A stretch of DNA of 64,000 bases from an uncultured Bacteroidales bacterium (GTDB taxonomy: Bacteria; Bacteroidota; Bacteroidia; Bacteroidales; Bacteroidaceae): NCBI GenBank assembly GCA_902773055.1, contig CACYCZ010000016.1:1-64000 (forward strand), written 5' to 3'. The notes beneath the pieces were generated by a model that saw only the letters and a program-made list of their open reading frames with translations, was not told where the DNA came from and searched no databases. Below, piece after piece: positions 54,538-62,719 of the stretch; positions within the stretch are counted from its first letter, which is position 1, and every line of letters starts with the position of its first letter. The translations under genes and the position numbers were made by a program.

Positions 54538-54621
54538 ACATTCACCAATGGTAAACATACATTCAGCATCGTTGAACATACGTTCACCGTCGGTGAATGT
54601 ATGTTCCGCAACGGTGAACAT
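54538..54621. repeat. family 1 repeat array, copy C (4 x 21 bp)
   Basis: Units lie at 54538-54558, 54559-54579, 54580-54600 and 54601-54621. They are more diverged from copies A and B but keep the unit length, the palindromic GTTCACC/GGTGAAC core and the number of units. It is the only copy between convergent genes. Confidence 0.88.
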
Positions 54622-54684
54622 AGATTTTTCTGGCATTATGGTAAAACATTTCACCCGATTCTGTCAAAACGAAGTAGCTGAAAT

Positions 54685-54749
54685 AAAAAAAAGACAACTC
54701 TGGTTTTCATCCTCTCCGTGGAAACATTGAGGATGAGAACCAGAGTGTC
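54685..54749 (-). terminator. terminator of the large TonB-type receptor gene
   Basis: A long stem (about 21 bp, 54693-54714 with 54729-54749, few mismatches) is followed on the minus strand by eight U. Confidence 0.88.
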
Positions 54750-54787
54750 ACTAAATCTAAAGGGGATGAACGGATGCGACTGTCTTC

Positions 54788-57700
54788 CTATAGGCGGCGG
54801 TTGCCCAAACGTATCTGATTGCCGTTACGACCGGTATTGTTGCCATTGCGGTTGCCATTATTGTATCCGTTCCGGTTGTTCTGTCCGTTGCGCATTTGGT
54901 TACGCTGCCCTTTCTGGTTATTGCGAGCCATCTGCCGTTTGCTGCGCAGGGTATTGAAGTTATACTGGAACGACAGCAGGTAGTAGTTGCGCAGCATCAG
55001 CTGCTTTGTATCACTGATACTGAGGGAATTGATGGTACGCATAATATTGGTGCGCTGATGCAGGATATCGAATATCTGGAACGACAGCATGCCGGCATTA
55101 TGCTTGAACAGACGCTTAGTAAGCTGGGCATTCCATACACAGATATTTTTCTGTATACTTGACGAATATCCGTGGCGACTGTTGAAGTTGGCTGTTGTCG
55201 ACAACTGGGAATTCAGCGGCAGCTCAACCTGCATGTTGGCACTGGCATTATAGTCAAAGGTTTCACGCGACAGGCCGTTTCTCACACTATTGTGTACTCT
55301 GTAATAGGACACACTGCCCGACACGCGCCAAGAGAACTGCTTAAGGCGATAGCGGAGTGCCACCGACTGGAACAGACGCACAGAACTGGTATGGTTGATG
55401 CGCGCCTCGTCGCGCAGCTTGTCTATATCTTCAAAGGCCAAATCCTGCAGCGATGTAATGCCGAGCTGGTGGAGTTTTCTGTTGGACAACGGTGTAGAGT
55501 TGAAGTTAGTGTTTTCATTGTACGACCCCGATGAAACGGTTGACAGGTTCCAACGCTGGAGACTGTCAAGAGGGGTGTTGAAGTTGATATTGCCGTTCAT
55601 GTTCCACTGACCGTCAACATTCATCAGTTTGGAGATGCGAAAACCTGTTGCCGACTCAGAAAATGACATGGTAGATGTGGCATTGCTCGTATTGGTATAT
55701 CCCCAGTTGGTCACAAGACTGCGGTGAGATTTCTCGCCATACATGTTGAACGTGGCGTTAAACCGGTGGGTAAACATGGGCTTAAGGTTAGGGTTACCGT
55801 AACGTACGTACTGGGGATTGGTCTTGTCAATCAGTTCCTGAAGCTGCTCGACATTGGCCTCGGTACTAGTGCCGTTATAAGTAAGGTCAAGACTGTTGCG
55901 CTTGGTGAAACGGTACTTCAGGTGGATATTAGGAGCCCAGTTCTTCAGGTCTTGTTTCACGAGCCCCTTGTCCATGCGCTGGCCCAGGATATAGTTGGAC
56001 TCATTGTGACGGGGATTGAAATGCACGCCATAGTTCAGATTCAGTTTCTGCGTCAGATGGCGCATGCTGATATTGAATGAATGAGAGGAATAAACATTGT
56101 TTGTAATATTGCTCAGGGTCGTATCAATCTCCAAGGAGTCCCAATTGATGTCAGAGATGACCAGGTCCTGGTCATCGGGATCGTGACTGTACTCGTAGCC
56201 CATGCGGTGGGTTCGCGACTTGCTGTAACTGAAATTGTAGCGCAATTGCAGATAGGTCTTTTTGAAAAGTGGCTCGGTATAGTTGAAACCCGCCGTATAA
56301 TTGAAGTGATAGGTGCCTCCGTCGATAAAACGGTCATAGTTCCTGTTGAGCCCGGGCCGCAGGTTATAGGTTGCAAAATTGCGCACGTTGGTCGTATTGT
56401 CATTGTCACTGTAGCTCACCGAACCGTTGAAGGAGATATTTCTTCCGTGAGGGTTCAGCCTGCGGAAAAGAAGCATGCTCGTACTCGTGGTAATGCCGTC
56501 CGACTTGTTAACATTCAGAGAATTGGTATTGGTAGTCTGCTGGATAGTATCATTTTCTTCACCCAACCAACGGGAAGCCTGTCCGCGGGAAGAAGAGGAA
56601 CTGTGGGTATCATTGTAGGAAAAATTAGGACGGAGCTGGAGGGTGGTCAGCGTATCGGGATGCCACTCCCACTCAAAGTTGGCATTCAGTTCATGGCGGT
56701 CACGGTCTGAACGGGATTTGTTGTCATTGTAGTATTCGGCACCGCTGGCATACTTGGTTTCCGTATGGCGCTCAGAACTGTTGTCAGCATCCGAGAAGCT
56801 GTAACGCACATTGCCCGATACCTTGTATTTTTTCTTTTTGTCCTTGGCATAGGTAAAGCCCACCGACTTGGACGCCGTGTAGCCCGTGCGCGCCTGGCGC
56901 GAAGCATTGCTGGCACCATTGCCGCGCTCAGAGAAAGCAGGATTGTTTACATTGTTCATATTGACCACGAGAGCAGCGTGCTGGTCACTGCGGAACTTGT
57001 TTACATTGAGGCGCTCGGCATAGCGGTCGTGATTACCCAGTGACAATCCCACATTGCCCACAAGGCCCTTGAACATATCCTTCTTCACCTCAATATCAAT
57101 GACATTATGCTCCTCGCCATCGTCAATACCAGTAAGGCGGGCCCTGTCTGAGCGGCGGTCGTAGGTCTTTATCCTGCGCACTATGTTGGCCGGCAGATTC
57201 TGCAGGGTAGCCGAAACATCATCACCGAAATACTCTTTGCCGTCGATGAGAATCTTGCTGTATTCCTTGCCGTTGATTTTTATCTTGCCGTCCTCTGTAA
57301 TCTCTGCTCCAGGTATCTGGGTAATCAGTTCCTCTGCCATAGCTCCCTCTGATGTAACAAGGGCACTGGCATTATAGGCCACCGTATCATCGGTCACGGT
57401 TACGAGAGGCACCTTCCCCACAATAACTGCCTCACCCAAAGAAAAATCTGTAATGTCAATACGGACAGGATTAGCCGAAATAATAGGCTTGTCTTCAGTC
57501 ACAGTAAACCGCAGGTAGCCCTTGGTGTAGCCAATGGCATCACATTTCAGCAAGTATGAGCCGAAAGGCAAAGATTCAATCTCATATACCCCCAGCGTAT
57601 CGGTTGCCGCACCACCCTTGACAACACTGTCGGGCAGATGAACCGCCCTGACAATGACACCTCCCAAAGGGGCTCCTTCTACATTAGTAACCGTGCCGCT

Positions 57701-57829
57701 GATTCTACCGGACGTGGCATCCAGATTGGCAATTCTTAACGTATCACTCATGGAAACCGGCATACCTTTCAAGACAGAGGAAAACAAAAGGAATACTGCT
57801 GACAGGATATATATCTTATTTCTTAACAC
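54788..57829 (-). CDS. large TonB-dependent-receptor-like outer-membrane protein
   Basis: The protein of 1013 residues has a signal peptide, a carboxypeptidase-like beta domain (about 40-120, ISGTVTNVEGAPLGGVIVRAV), a plug-like domain (about 130-260) and a long barrel (to about 970). The tail (about 970-1013) is rich in Asn, Arg and Gly. No ATG lies at a sensible place: the GTG at 57829 (then LRNKIYILSAVFLLFSS) gives a normal signal peptide, while the ATG at 57973 would overlap the YkvA gene and add 48 poorly conserved-looking residues. The ligand is unknown. Confidence 0.82.
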   Translation of the reverse strand: MLRNKIYILSAVFLLFSSVLKGMPVSMSDTLRIANLDATSGRISGTVTNVEGAPLGGVIVRAVHLPDSVVKGGAATDTLGVYEIESLPFGSYLLKCDAIGYTKGYLRFTVTEDKPIISANPVRIDITDFSLGEAVIVGKVPLVTVTDDTVAYNASALVTSEGAMAEELITQIPGAEITEDGKIKINGKEYSKILIDGKEYFGDDVSATLQNLPANIVRRIKTYDRRSDRARLTGIDDGEEHNVIDIEVKKDMFKGLVGNVGLSLGNHDRYAERLNVNKFRSDQHAALVVNMNNVNNPAFSERGNGASNASRQARTGYTASKSVGFTYAKDKKKKYKVSGNVRYSFSDADNSSERHTETKYASGAEYYNDNKSRSDRDRHELNANFEWEWHPDTLTTLQLRPNFSYNDTHSSSSSRGQASRWLGEENDTIQQTTNTNSLNVNKSDGITTSTSMLLFRRLNPHGRNISFNGSVSYSDNDNTTNVRNFATYNLRPGLNRNYDRFIDGGTYHFNYTAGFNYTEPLFKKTYLQLRYNFSYSKSRTHRMGYEYSHDPDDQDLVISDINWDSLEIDTTLSNITNNVYSSHSFNISMRHLTQKLNLNYGVHFNPRHNESNYILGQRMDKGLVKQDLKNWAPNIHLKYRFTKRNSLDLTYNGTSTEANVEQLQELIDKTNPQYVRYGNPNLKPMFTHRFNATFNMYGEKSHRSLVTNWGYTNTSNATSTMSFSESATGFRISKLMNVDGQWNMNGNINFNTPLDSLQRWNLSTVSSGSYNENTNFNSTPLSNRKLHQLGITSLQDLAFEDIDKLRDEARINHTSSVRLFQSVALRYRLKQFSWRVSGSVSYYRVHNSVRNGLSRETFDYNASANMQVELPLNSQLSTTANFNSRHGYSSSIQKNICVWNAQLTKRLFKHNAGMLSFQIFDILHQRTNIMRTINSLSISDTKQLMLRNYYLLSFQYNFNTLRSKRQMARNNQKGQRNQMRNGQNNRNGYNNGNRNGNNTGRNGNQIRLGNRRL

Positions 57830-57896
57830 AATTTCAGGATTACTCTTTATTATAGGATGACAGGAAAGGGTAAAAGTTAAAAAATATTTTGTGAAT

Positions 57897-58319
57897 TTAT
57901 TTCTTTTTTTGCGTGCGCTGCCGACGCCATTGAAAATAACGTTGCAACTCCTTGTCTGCCAAGTGAAGAGCATAGGTTATCAAAGCCGCATCATCCAGCA
58001 ATCCAATACCGGTCAGAAAATCGGGTATCACGTCAAGCGGAGAAACGACATATAGCAATACAGCCACGATAAACACCAGTTTGCCGTAATGATAATCCTT
58101 GTACAACCCGCAGGATATATCTTTGACATAGTAATACAGCAATATCATGTCCTTGAAAACCGGACCGAGTGAACGACGCTTGAAAAAAAACAACAACGCC
58201 GCCAGCAATGATTTCATCTTTTTGCTGTCGGCGACATATTCGGCGGCATCTTTCTGCCATCGACCTTCCCGGAACTGACGAATTACCTCTTGTTTAACAT
58301 TCTGCAACCGTGCATTCAT
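57897..58319 (-). CDS. YkvA-family (DUF1232) membrane protein
   Basis: The protein of 140 residues has the DUF1232 core VFIVAVLLYVVSPLDVIPDFLTGIGLLDDAALI with two membrane-associated helices. Function is not established. It lies 16 bp after the chromate transporter pair on the same strand. Confidence 0.85.
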   Translation of the reverse strand: MNARLQNVKQEVIRQFREGRWQKDAAEYVADSKKMKSLLAALLFFFKRRSLGPVFKDMILLYYYVKDISCGLYKDYHYGKLVFIVAVLLYVVSPLDVIPDFLTGIGLLDDAALITYALHLADKELQRYFQWRRQRTQKKK

Positions 58320-58335
58320 ACTTTAATAGACTTGT

Positions 58336-58911
58336 TTAATAATACAGAAGGAAACCGGCCACACCACACAGACATATCATCCTAATGGGACTTACATTGA
58401 AGCATAATATGCCTATGAATGTGGCACTGAAAAGAAATATACTGATACAAAACTGCCAGGGCGACACTGCCATGGAACTGAAATTTTCGGGCGTCATCAG
58501 CAAGAGCGATGCCGCAGCAATAAGCCCCACTATAGTAGGACGGAGGGCAGAGAAAATCATTTTCTTGACCGGATGCTCCCAATATTTCATCAGCATGCGC
58601 AGCACTATAATCATCAGCAAGAACTGAGGCAACACCTCTGCAAAGGTTGCCAACGCACTGCCCATAGCCCCCATCATAGGAGGATAACCAGCGTTGACAA
58701 CTGCCCTATAGCCGGCAAAGGTTGCCGTATTTATCCCGATAGGGCCAGGGGTCATCTGACTCACAGCCACGATATCGGTAAACTCCTGCGTCGTCAACCA
58801 GTGATAATGAGTCACCACCTCACCCTGTATCATGGATATCATGGCATATCCACCACCAAAGCCAAAAAGGCCAATGATAAAAAAAACATAGAACAACTGC
58901 AGGAAAATCAT
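58336..58911 (-). CDS. chromate transporter family, second half-protein
   Basis: The protein of 191 residues is one of two half-size CHR proteins. It has the GLFGFGGGYAMISMIQGEVV signature and VSQMTPGPIGINTATFAGYR. The ATG at 58911 gives the usual start (MIFLQLFYVFF); it overlaps the stop of the other half by 4 bp. The pair likely forms one transporter for chromate, or more likely sulfate-like anions. Confidence 0.87.
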   Translation of the reverse strand: MIFLQLFYVFFIIGLFGFGGGYAMISMIQGEVVTHYHWLTTQEFTDIVAVSQMTPGPIGINTATFAGYRAVVNAGYPPMMGAMGSALATFAEVLPQFLLMIIVLRMLMKYWEHPVKKMIFSALRPTIVGLIAAASLLLMTPENFSSMAVSPWQFCISIFLFSATFIGILCFNVSPIRMICLCGVAGFLLYY

Positions 58912-59465
58912 AATCCGTCCTCCTTGTCTTCCATTTTTAACACCCGGCCATACAAATAGGCACCTACAACGACGGCAACAATAATCCACACAGGAGAAAT
59001 CCCAACCAGCCATATCAGTAAGGCTGTCAAGACCGGTACCCATACAGTCGTCAGTTTGATACCCGCCGTTTTCCACATCCTGACACACGGAACAGCTATC
59101 AAAGCAACGACAGCAGGGCGCACGCCCTTAAATATCGCTTCCAACCAATGCCACTGGCTGTAATTATGAAAGCACAAGGCTATCAGCAAAATTATAATGA
59201 AACTGGGCAAGACCGTTCCCAAGGCAAACAGTATCGCTCCCAAGACTCCTTTAAGCCTATAGCCTATATATGCGCTCATATTGACTGCAAACACACCGGG
59301 AAGGGCCTGAGACAACGAAATGATGTCCAGGAAATCTTCTTCAGAAAGCCACTTGTGCCTGTCAACCACTTCGCGCTGCATAATAGGTATCATGGCATAA
59401 CCGCCGCCCAACGTAAACAGCCCTATCTTAAAACACGTACGGAAGCCTTCAATGCATATACCCAT
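58908..59465 (-). CDS. chromate transporter family, first half-protein
   Basis: The protein of 185 residues has GLFTLGGGYAMIPIMQREVVDRHKWL and SLSQALPGVFAVNMSAYIGYR, the CHR half-domain signature. The ATG at 59465 is preferred as it begins MGICIEGFRTCFKIG; the frame is open to 59507. It is co-translated with its partner. Confidence 0.87.
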   Translation of the reverse strand: MGICIEGFRTCFKIGLFTLGGGYAMIPIMQREVVDRHKWLSEEDFLDIISLSQALPGVFAVNMSAYIGYRLKGVLGAILFALGTVLPSFIIILLIALCFHNYSQWHWLEAIFKGVRPAVVALIAVPCVRMWKTAGIKLTTVWVPVLTALLIWLVGISPVWIIVAVVVGAYLYGRVLKMEDKEDGL

Positions 59466-59564
59466 TATCCTGTCATTTAGAATACAAATGTAACGATAAA
59501 ATCGCATTGGAAAGGACTTTTCGCAGGAAAATATCTAATTTTGCACCTGAAAAAAACTTTCTTC

Positions 59565-60446
59565 ATGAAAATACCGGAAAAAGCAGGATACCACCTTTTA
59601 GGGATGATTGTCATGATTATCTGGGGAAGTACATTCGCCTCTTCCAAGACTCTGATTCTGCATGGCATGCCCGAGGTATACATTTTTTTCTATCGTTTTT
59701 TCATCGCCTATTTCCTTCTTCTCCTGTTCAACCACAAAAAACTATGGGCAGATACTTGGAAAGACGAAGCCTTATTGTTCCTAACCGGTTTGACTGGCGG
59801 TTCCCTCTATTTCATGGCCGAGAACTACGGCCTGCACTATGCCCAGACCACCGACGTTTCATTCATCATTGCCTTCACGCCCTTGCTGACCACCCTGGTT
59901 GCCTATATAACCAAGCAGGAAAGACATGTCATTACCACCAACTTTGTCATCGGACTTTTCATTGCGCTAATCGGCATAGGCTTTCTTGTCTTCAAAGGTA
60001 ACTTCAATATGGCGCCATCGCTGCTGGGAGACTCTTTGGCTTTTCTGGCCGCATTGCTATGGGCTTTTTACAGCTTAATTATAAAGCCTTTGGGCAAAAA
60101 GTATCCAGTTATGTTCATTACACGAAAAGTTTTTTTCTATGGCTGGGTGACCATTGTTCCCTTTCTCGGTCTGTTTTCAGCCAGCGACAGCCTTATCCTG
60201 ATCAGGCAACCAGTTGTCATTGGCAACCTACTCTTCCTAAGCATTATCGCTTCGTTTCTGTGCTATATCTGGTGGAATAAGGTCATGGAAGAAATCGGGG
60301 TACTGAAATCATCGTACTATCTTTACATCAACCCGGTTGCCGCAGCCGTCGTATCCATATTGTTTATGGACGAAGACATGAATCTCTCCATTGCATTGGG
60401 GCTCGTCCTGATTTTAGCCGGTGTTATCTGGTCTGAGAAAAAGTAA
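59565..60446 (+). CDS. EamA/DMT-family transporter
   Basis: The protein of 293 residues has ten membrane helices in two EamA repeats (MIVMIIWGSTFASSK, then SLLGDSLAFLAALLWAFYSLIIKPL). It is an inner-membrane exporter of metabolites or amino acids; the substrate is unknown. The ATG at 59565 is preferred as a TAATTTTG promoter element (59536-59543) covers the in-frame ATG at 59541. It is divergent from the chromate transporter genes. Confidence 0.87.
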   Translation: MKIPEKAGYHLLGMIVMIIWGSTFASSKTLILHGMPEVYIFFYRFFIAYFLLLLFNHKKLWADTWKDEALLFLTGLTGGSLYFMAENYGLHYAQTTDVSFIIAFTPLLTTLVAYITKQERHVITTNFVIGLFIALIGIGFLVFKGNFNMAPSLLGDSLAFLAALLWAFYSLIIKPLGKKYPVMFITRKVFFYGWVTIVPFLGLFSASDSLILIRQPVVIGNLLFLSIIASFLCYIWWNKVMEEIGVLKSSYYLYINPVAAAVVSILFMDEDMNLSIALGLVLILAGVIWSEKK

Positions 60447-60460
60447 TTCCCAAACCTTTC

Positions 60461-62695
60461 TTACGGATTGGCTTTTCTGTCCTTTACCTTTTGGATTTTT
60501 TCTTTCAGCATTGCCCGTCGCTCGGTCATCTCCTTCTTGACTTCTTCCTTAGACTTTACAGCCGGCTGGGAGATTGTATCCTTCTGAAGCGGAACTGCTT
60601 TTTTGTCCTGAACGGATGCCCGGACTGTATCCTGCGTTGCCATCTGCCGGGCTTCTCTGATTTCTTTTACTGCAGCCTTTTTCTCTGCATTCTGCTTAAT
60701 CAGATTATTGGTATCCAGATTGCCGTCCTTATCCAGCAGACCATAGGTCGTTTGTATTACCGAGAACTCTGTACGGCGGTTCAGTGCATTACAGGTATCC
60801 TGCTGACCTGGAGTAAGTTTCTTTATAAAATCTTCCGTCAATTCATCACCAGCTTTAAGGAAAGGATATCTCTCGGCAAACTTACCCGTAATAATCTTAG
60901 GCTTCAATTTACCGTAGCCTTTAGGGACAACACGGTCTTTAGGAATTCCTTTTGATATCAAATAATTGACAACAGCATCTGCCCGATGCTGGGAAAGCTT
61001 GACATTATATTCCTGCGAACCGCGATAGTCACAATGCGCACTCAATTCTATGGCAATGGCCGGGTTCTGTTTTAACAGATTAACCAGTGCATTGAGAGCA
61101 GGTTCCGACTCTGGAGTAATATTAGCCTTATTAAACTCGTAAAAGACATTATGCACCAATACGGGTATTTTAGCTGAAGGCAGGGGGAACTGCAGGGTAT
61201 CTTCATGAGATTCCTTTACCGTACCGACATGAAGCATCTGGTTATAATTCATATAACCTTCACATGTTGCGAGAAAAAGATAATTGACATTGGGGCGTAC
61301 CTGCACGTCAAATGAACCGTCAAGCTTAACGCTGAGTTTCTCATTGGTCCCGTCATCACCTACCATATAGACGATTGCCTTAGGCAACTCATAGCCATCC
61401 TGCTCATATACCCAACCTTTTACCGACTGGATTATCTCCGGACATTCAAAGGTATATATCTTATCCCATCCCCGGCGATTTGTCCTGTTGGAGCAGAAAT
61501 AGCCTCTGTTGTGCACGCCGTCGAATGTCATACCGAAATCATCGCCATTGGAATTTACCGGACTCGGGAGGTGCTCCACTCTCCAGTGGCGGTTGGCCGA
61601 TGTATCCGGCACTGCTTTGTACAAGTCCAGTCCTCCCATACCGACACGCCCATTGCTGGAGAAATACAGCTCGCCGTTAGGCCGGAATGTCGGAAACATT
61701 TCATCACCTGGTGTATTAATCTCCGGACCAAGATTTTCCAACAGTCCGAATCCTTCACCCAAGATTTCCGCACGCCAGATATCCATGCCGCCCTGACCGC
61801 CTGGCATATCTGAGACAAAATAGAGATACAGCCCGTCTGGCGACACGGCCGGATGGGCATACGTCGTCAAGGTATCATGACTCAGTACACATTGCTGTGC
61901 TTCGCCCCAAGATGCATCCGATCGGGCAGACTTGTATATCTCTGCCAGACGGGGGTAATTGGCATCCCAACGGCAACGTGTAAAATACATGACACTTCCA
62001 TTGGGCGAAAAACAGCAGGCTCCTTCGTCGTACTGAGTATTGACCCCACTGCCTACAGACTCCATCTTCTTCCATTTACCTTTTTCATCCTTGGCTGCGA
62101 AAAAGATATCGCCGTATTTCATTCCGGTTATGCCGCTGATTTCGTCACCTTCGGATTCTCTGCGGGTTGAGGACAGGAAGATACGGTCACCCATCAATAC
62201 CGGGCTGAAATCGTCAAATCTTGAATTGAACACTTTGTCTTCGTGCACAGTATAGCTGGACCCTTGGGCTTTCCACTCGGGAGCTGCAGCACAACTCTGC
62301 AGGCCGATAATTGCCGGTTTGTCGCCTGGGTTGGTTTTAAGAAATTCTTCATAATGCAGTGCAGCATTCTTATAATCCTTACCGATGCGCTCCATCTCTG
62401 CCAGATAATAATATGTCAGTGTATCCGTATACTTGAAACGCGCTGCATTGCGATAGCCTGCCAAAGCCTTGATACTGTAATTGCACAATCTGTTGCTCTC
62501 CCCTATCTTATAGGCTATCTCGCCGCGCTTTTCTTTCTCAGACGCGGGAATTTTGGCATAAGCCTTTGCATATTGGAGAGATGCTTCATAATACTCTCCG
62601 ATATAGAATGCCTCATTGCCTTTCTTGACAAATTTGTCAGGACCACAGGAAACCAGCAACAATGCTGCAAATATCAGTATACCGTTTCTCATCAA
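60461..62695 (-). CDS. porE: PorE-like OmpA lipoprotein of the type IX secretion system
   Basis: The protein of 744 residues has a lipoprotein signal (LLVSC, Cys17), TPR units (about 24-140), a PD40/WD40-like beta-propeller (about 155-420: FSPVLMGDRIFLSSTR, AVSPDGLYLYFVSD, TFRPNGELYFSSNG), a carboxypeptidase-like beta domain (about 430-510) and an OmpA domain (about 520-690: FYEFNKANITPES, SAHCDYRGSQEYN). This order is that of PorE of Porphyromonas gingivalis, which links the secretion machine to peptidoglycan. The last 60 residues form a charged coil. Confidence 0.82.
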   Translation of the reverse strand: MMRNGILIFAALLLVSCGPDKFVKKGNEAFYIGEYYEASLQYAKAYAKIPASEKEKRGEIAYKIGESNRLCNYSIKALAGYRNAARFKYTDTLTYYYLAEMERIGKDYKNAALHYEEFLKTNPGDKPAIIGLQSCAAAPEWKAQGSSYTVHEDKVFNSRFDDFSPVLMGDRIFLSSTRRESEGDEISGITGMKYGDIFFAAKDEKGKWKKMESVGSGVNTQYDEGACCFSPNGSVMYFTRCRWDANYPRLAEIYKSARSDASWGEAQQCVLSHDTLTTYAHPAVSPDGLYLYFVSDMPGGQGGMDIWRAEILGEGFGLLENLGPEINTPGDEMFPTFRPNGELYFSSNGRVGMGGLDLYKAVPDTSANRHWRVEHLPSPVNSNGDDFGMTFDGVHNRGYFCSNRTNRRGWDKIYTFECPEIIQSVKGWVYEQDGYELPKAIVYMVGDDGTNEKLSVKLDGSFDVQVRPNVNYLFLATCEGYMNYNQMLHVGTVKESHEDTLQFPLPSAKIPVLVHNVFYEFNKANITPESEPALNALVNLLKQNPAIAIELSAHCDYRGSQEYNVKLSQHRADAVVNYLISKGIPKDRVVPKGYGKLKPKIITGKFAERYPFLKAGDELTEDFIKKLTPGQQDTCNALNRRTEFSVIQTTYGLLDKDGNLDTNNLIKQNAEKKAAVKEIREARQMATQDTVRASVQDKKAVPLQKDTISQPAVKSKEEVKKEMTERRAMLKEKIQKVKDRKANP

Positions 62696-62719
62696 TATAC
62701 TAACTCAAAAAAAATGTTT

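Larger units (their letters stand above)
54300..54787. other. convergent intergenic stretch
   Basis: This stretch of about 490 bp lies between the convergent ABC permease and TonB-type receptor genes. It holds the + strand terminator (54358-54403), family 1 repeat copy C (54538-54621) and the minus-strand terminator (54685-54749). No gene is visible. Confidence 0.7.
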
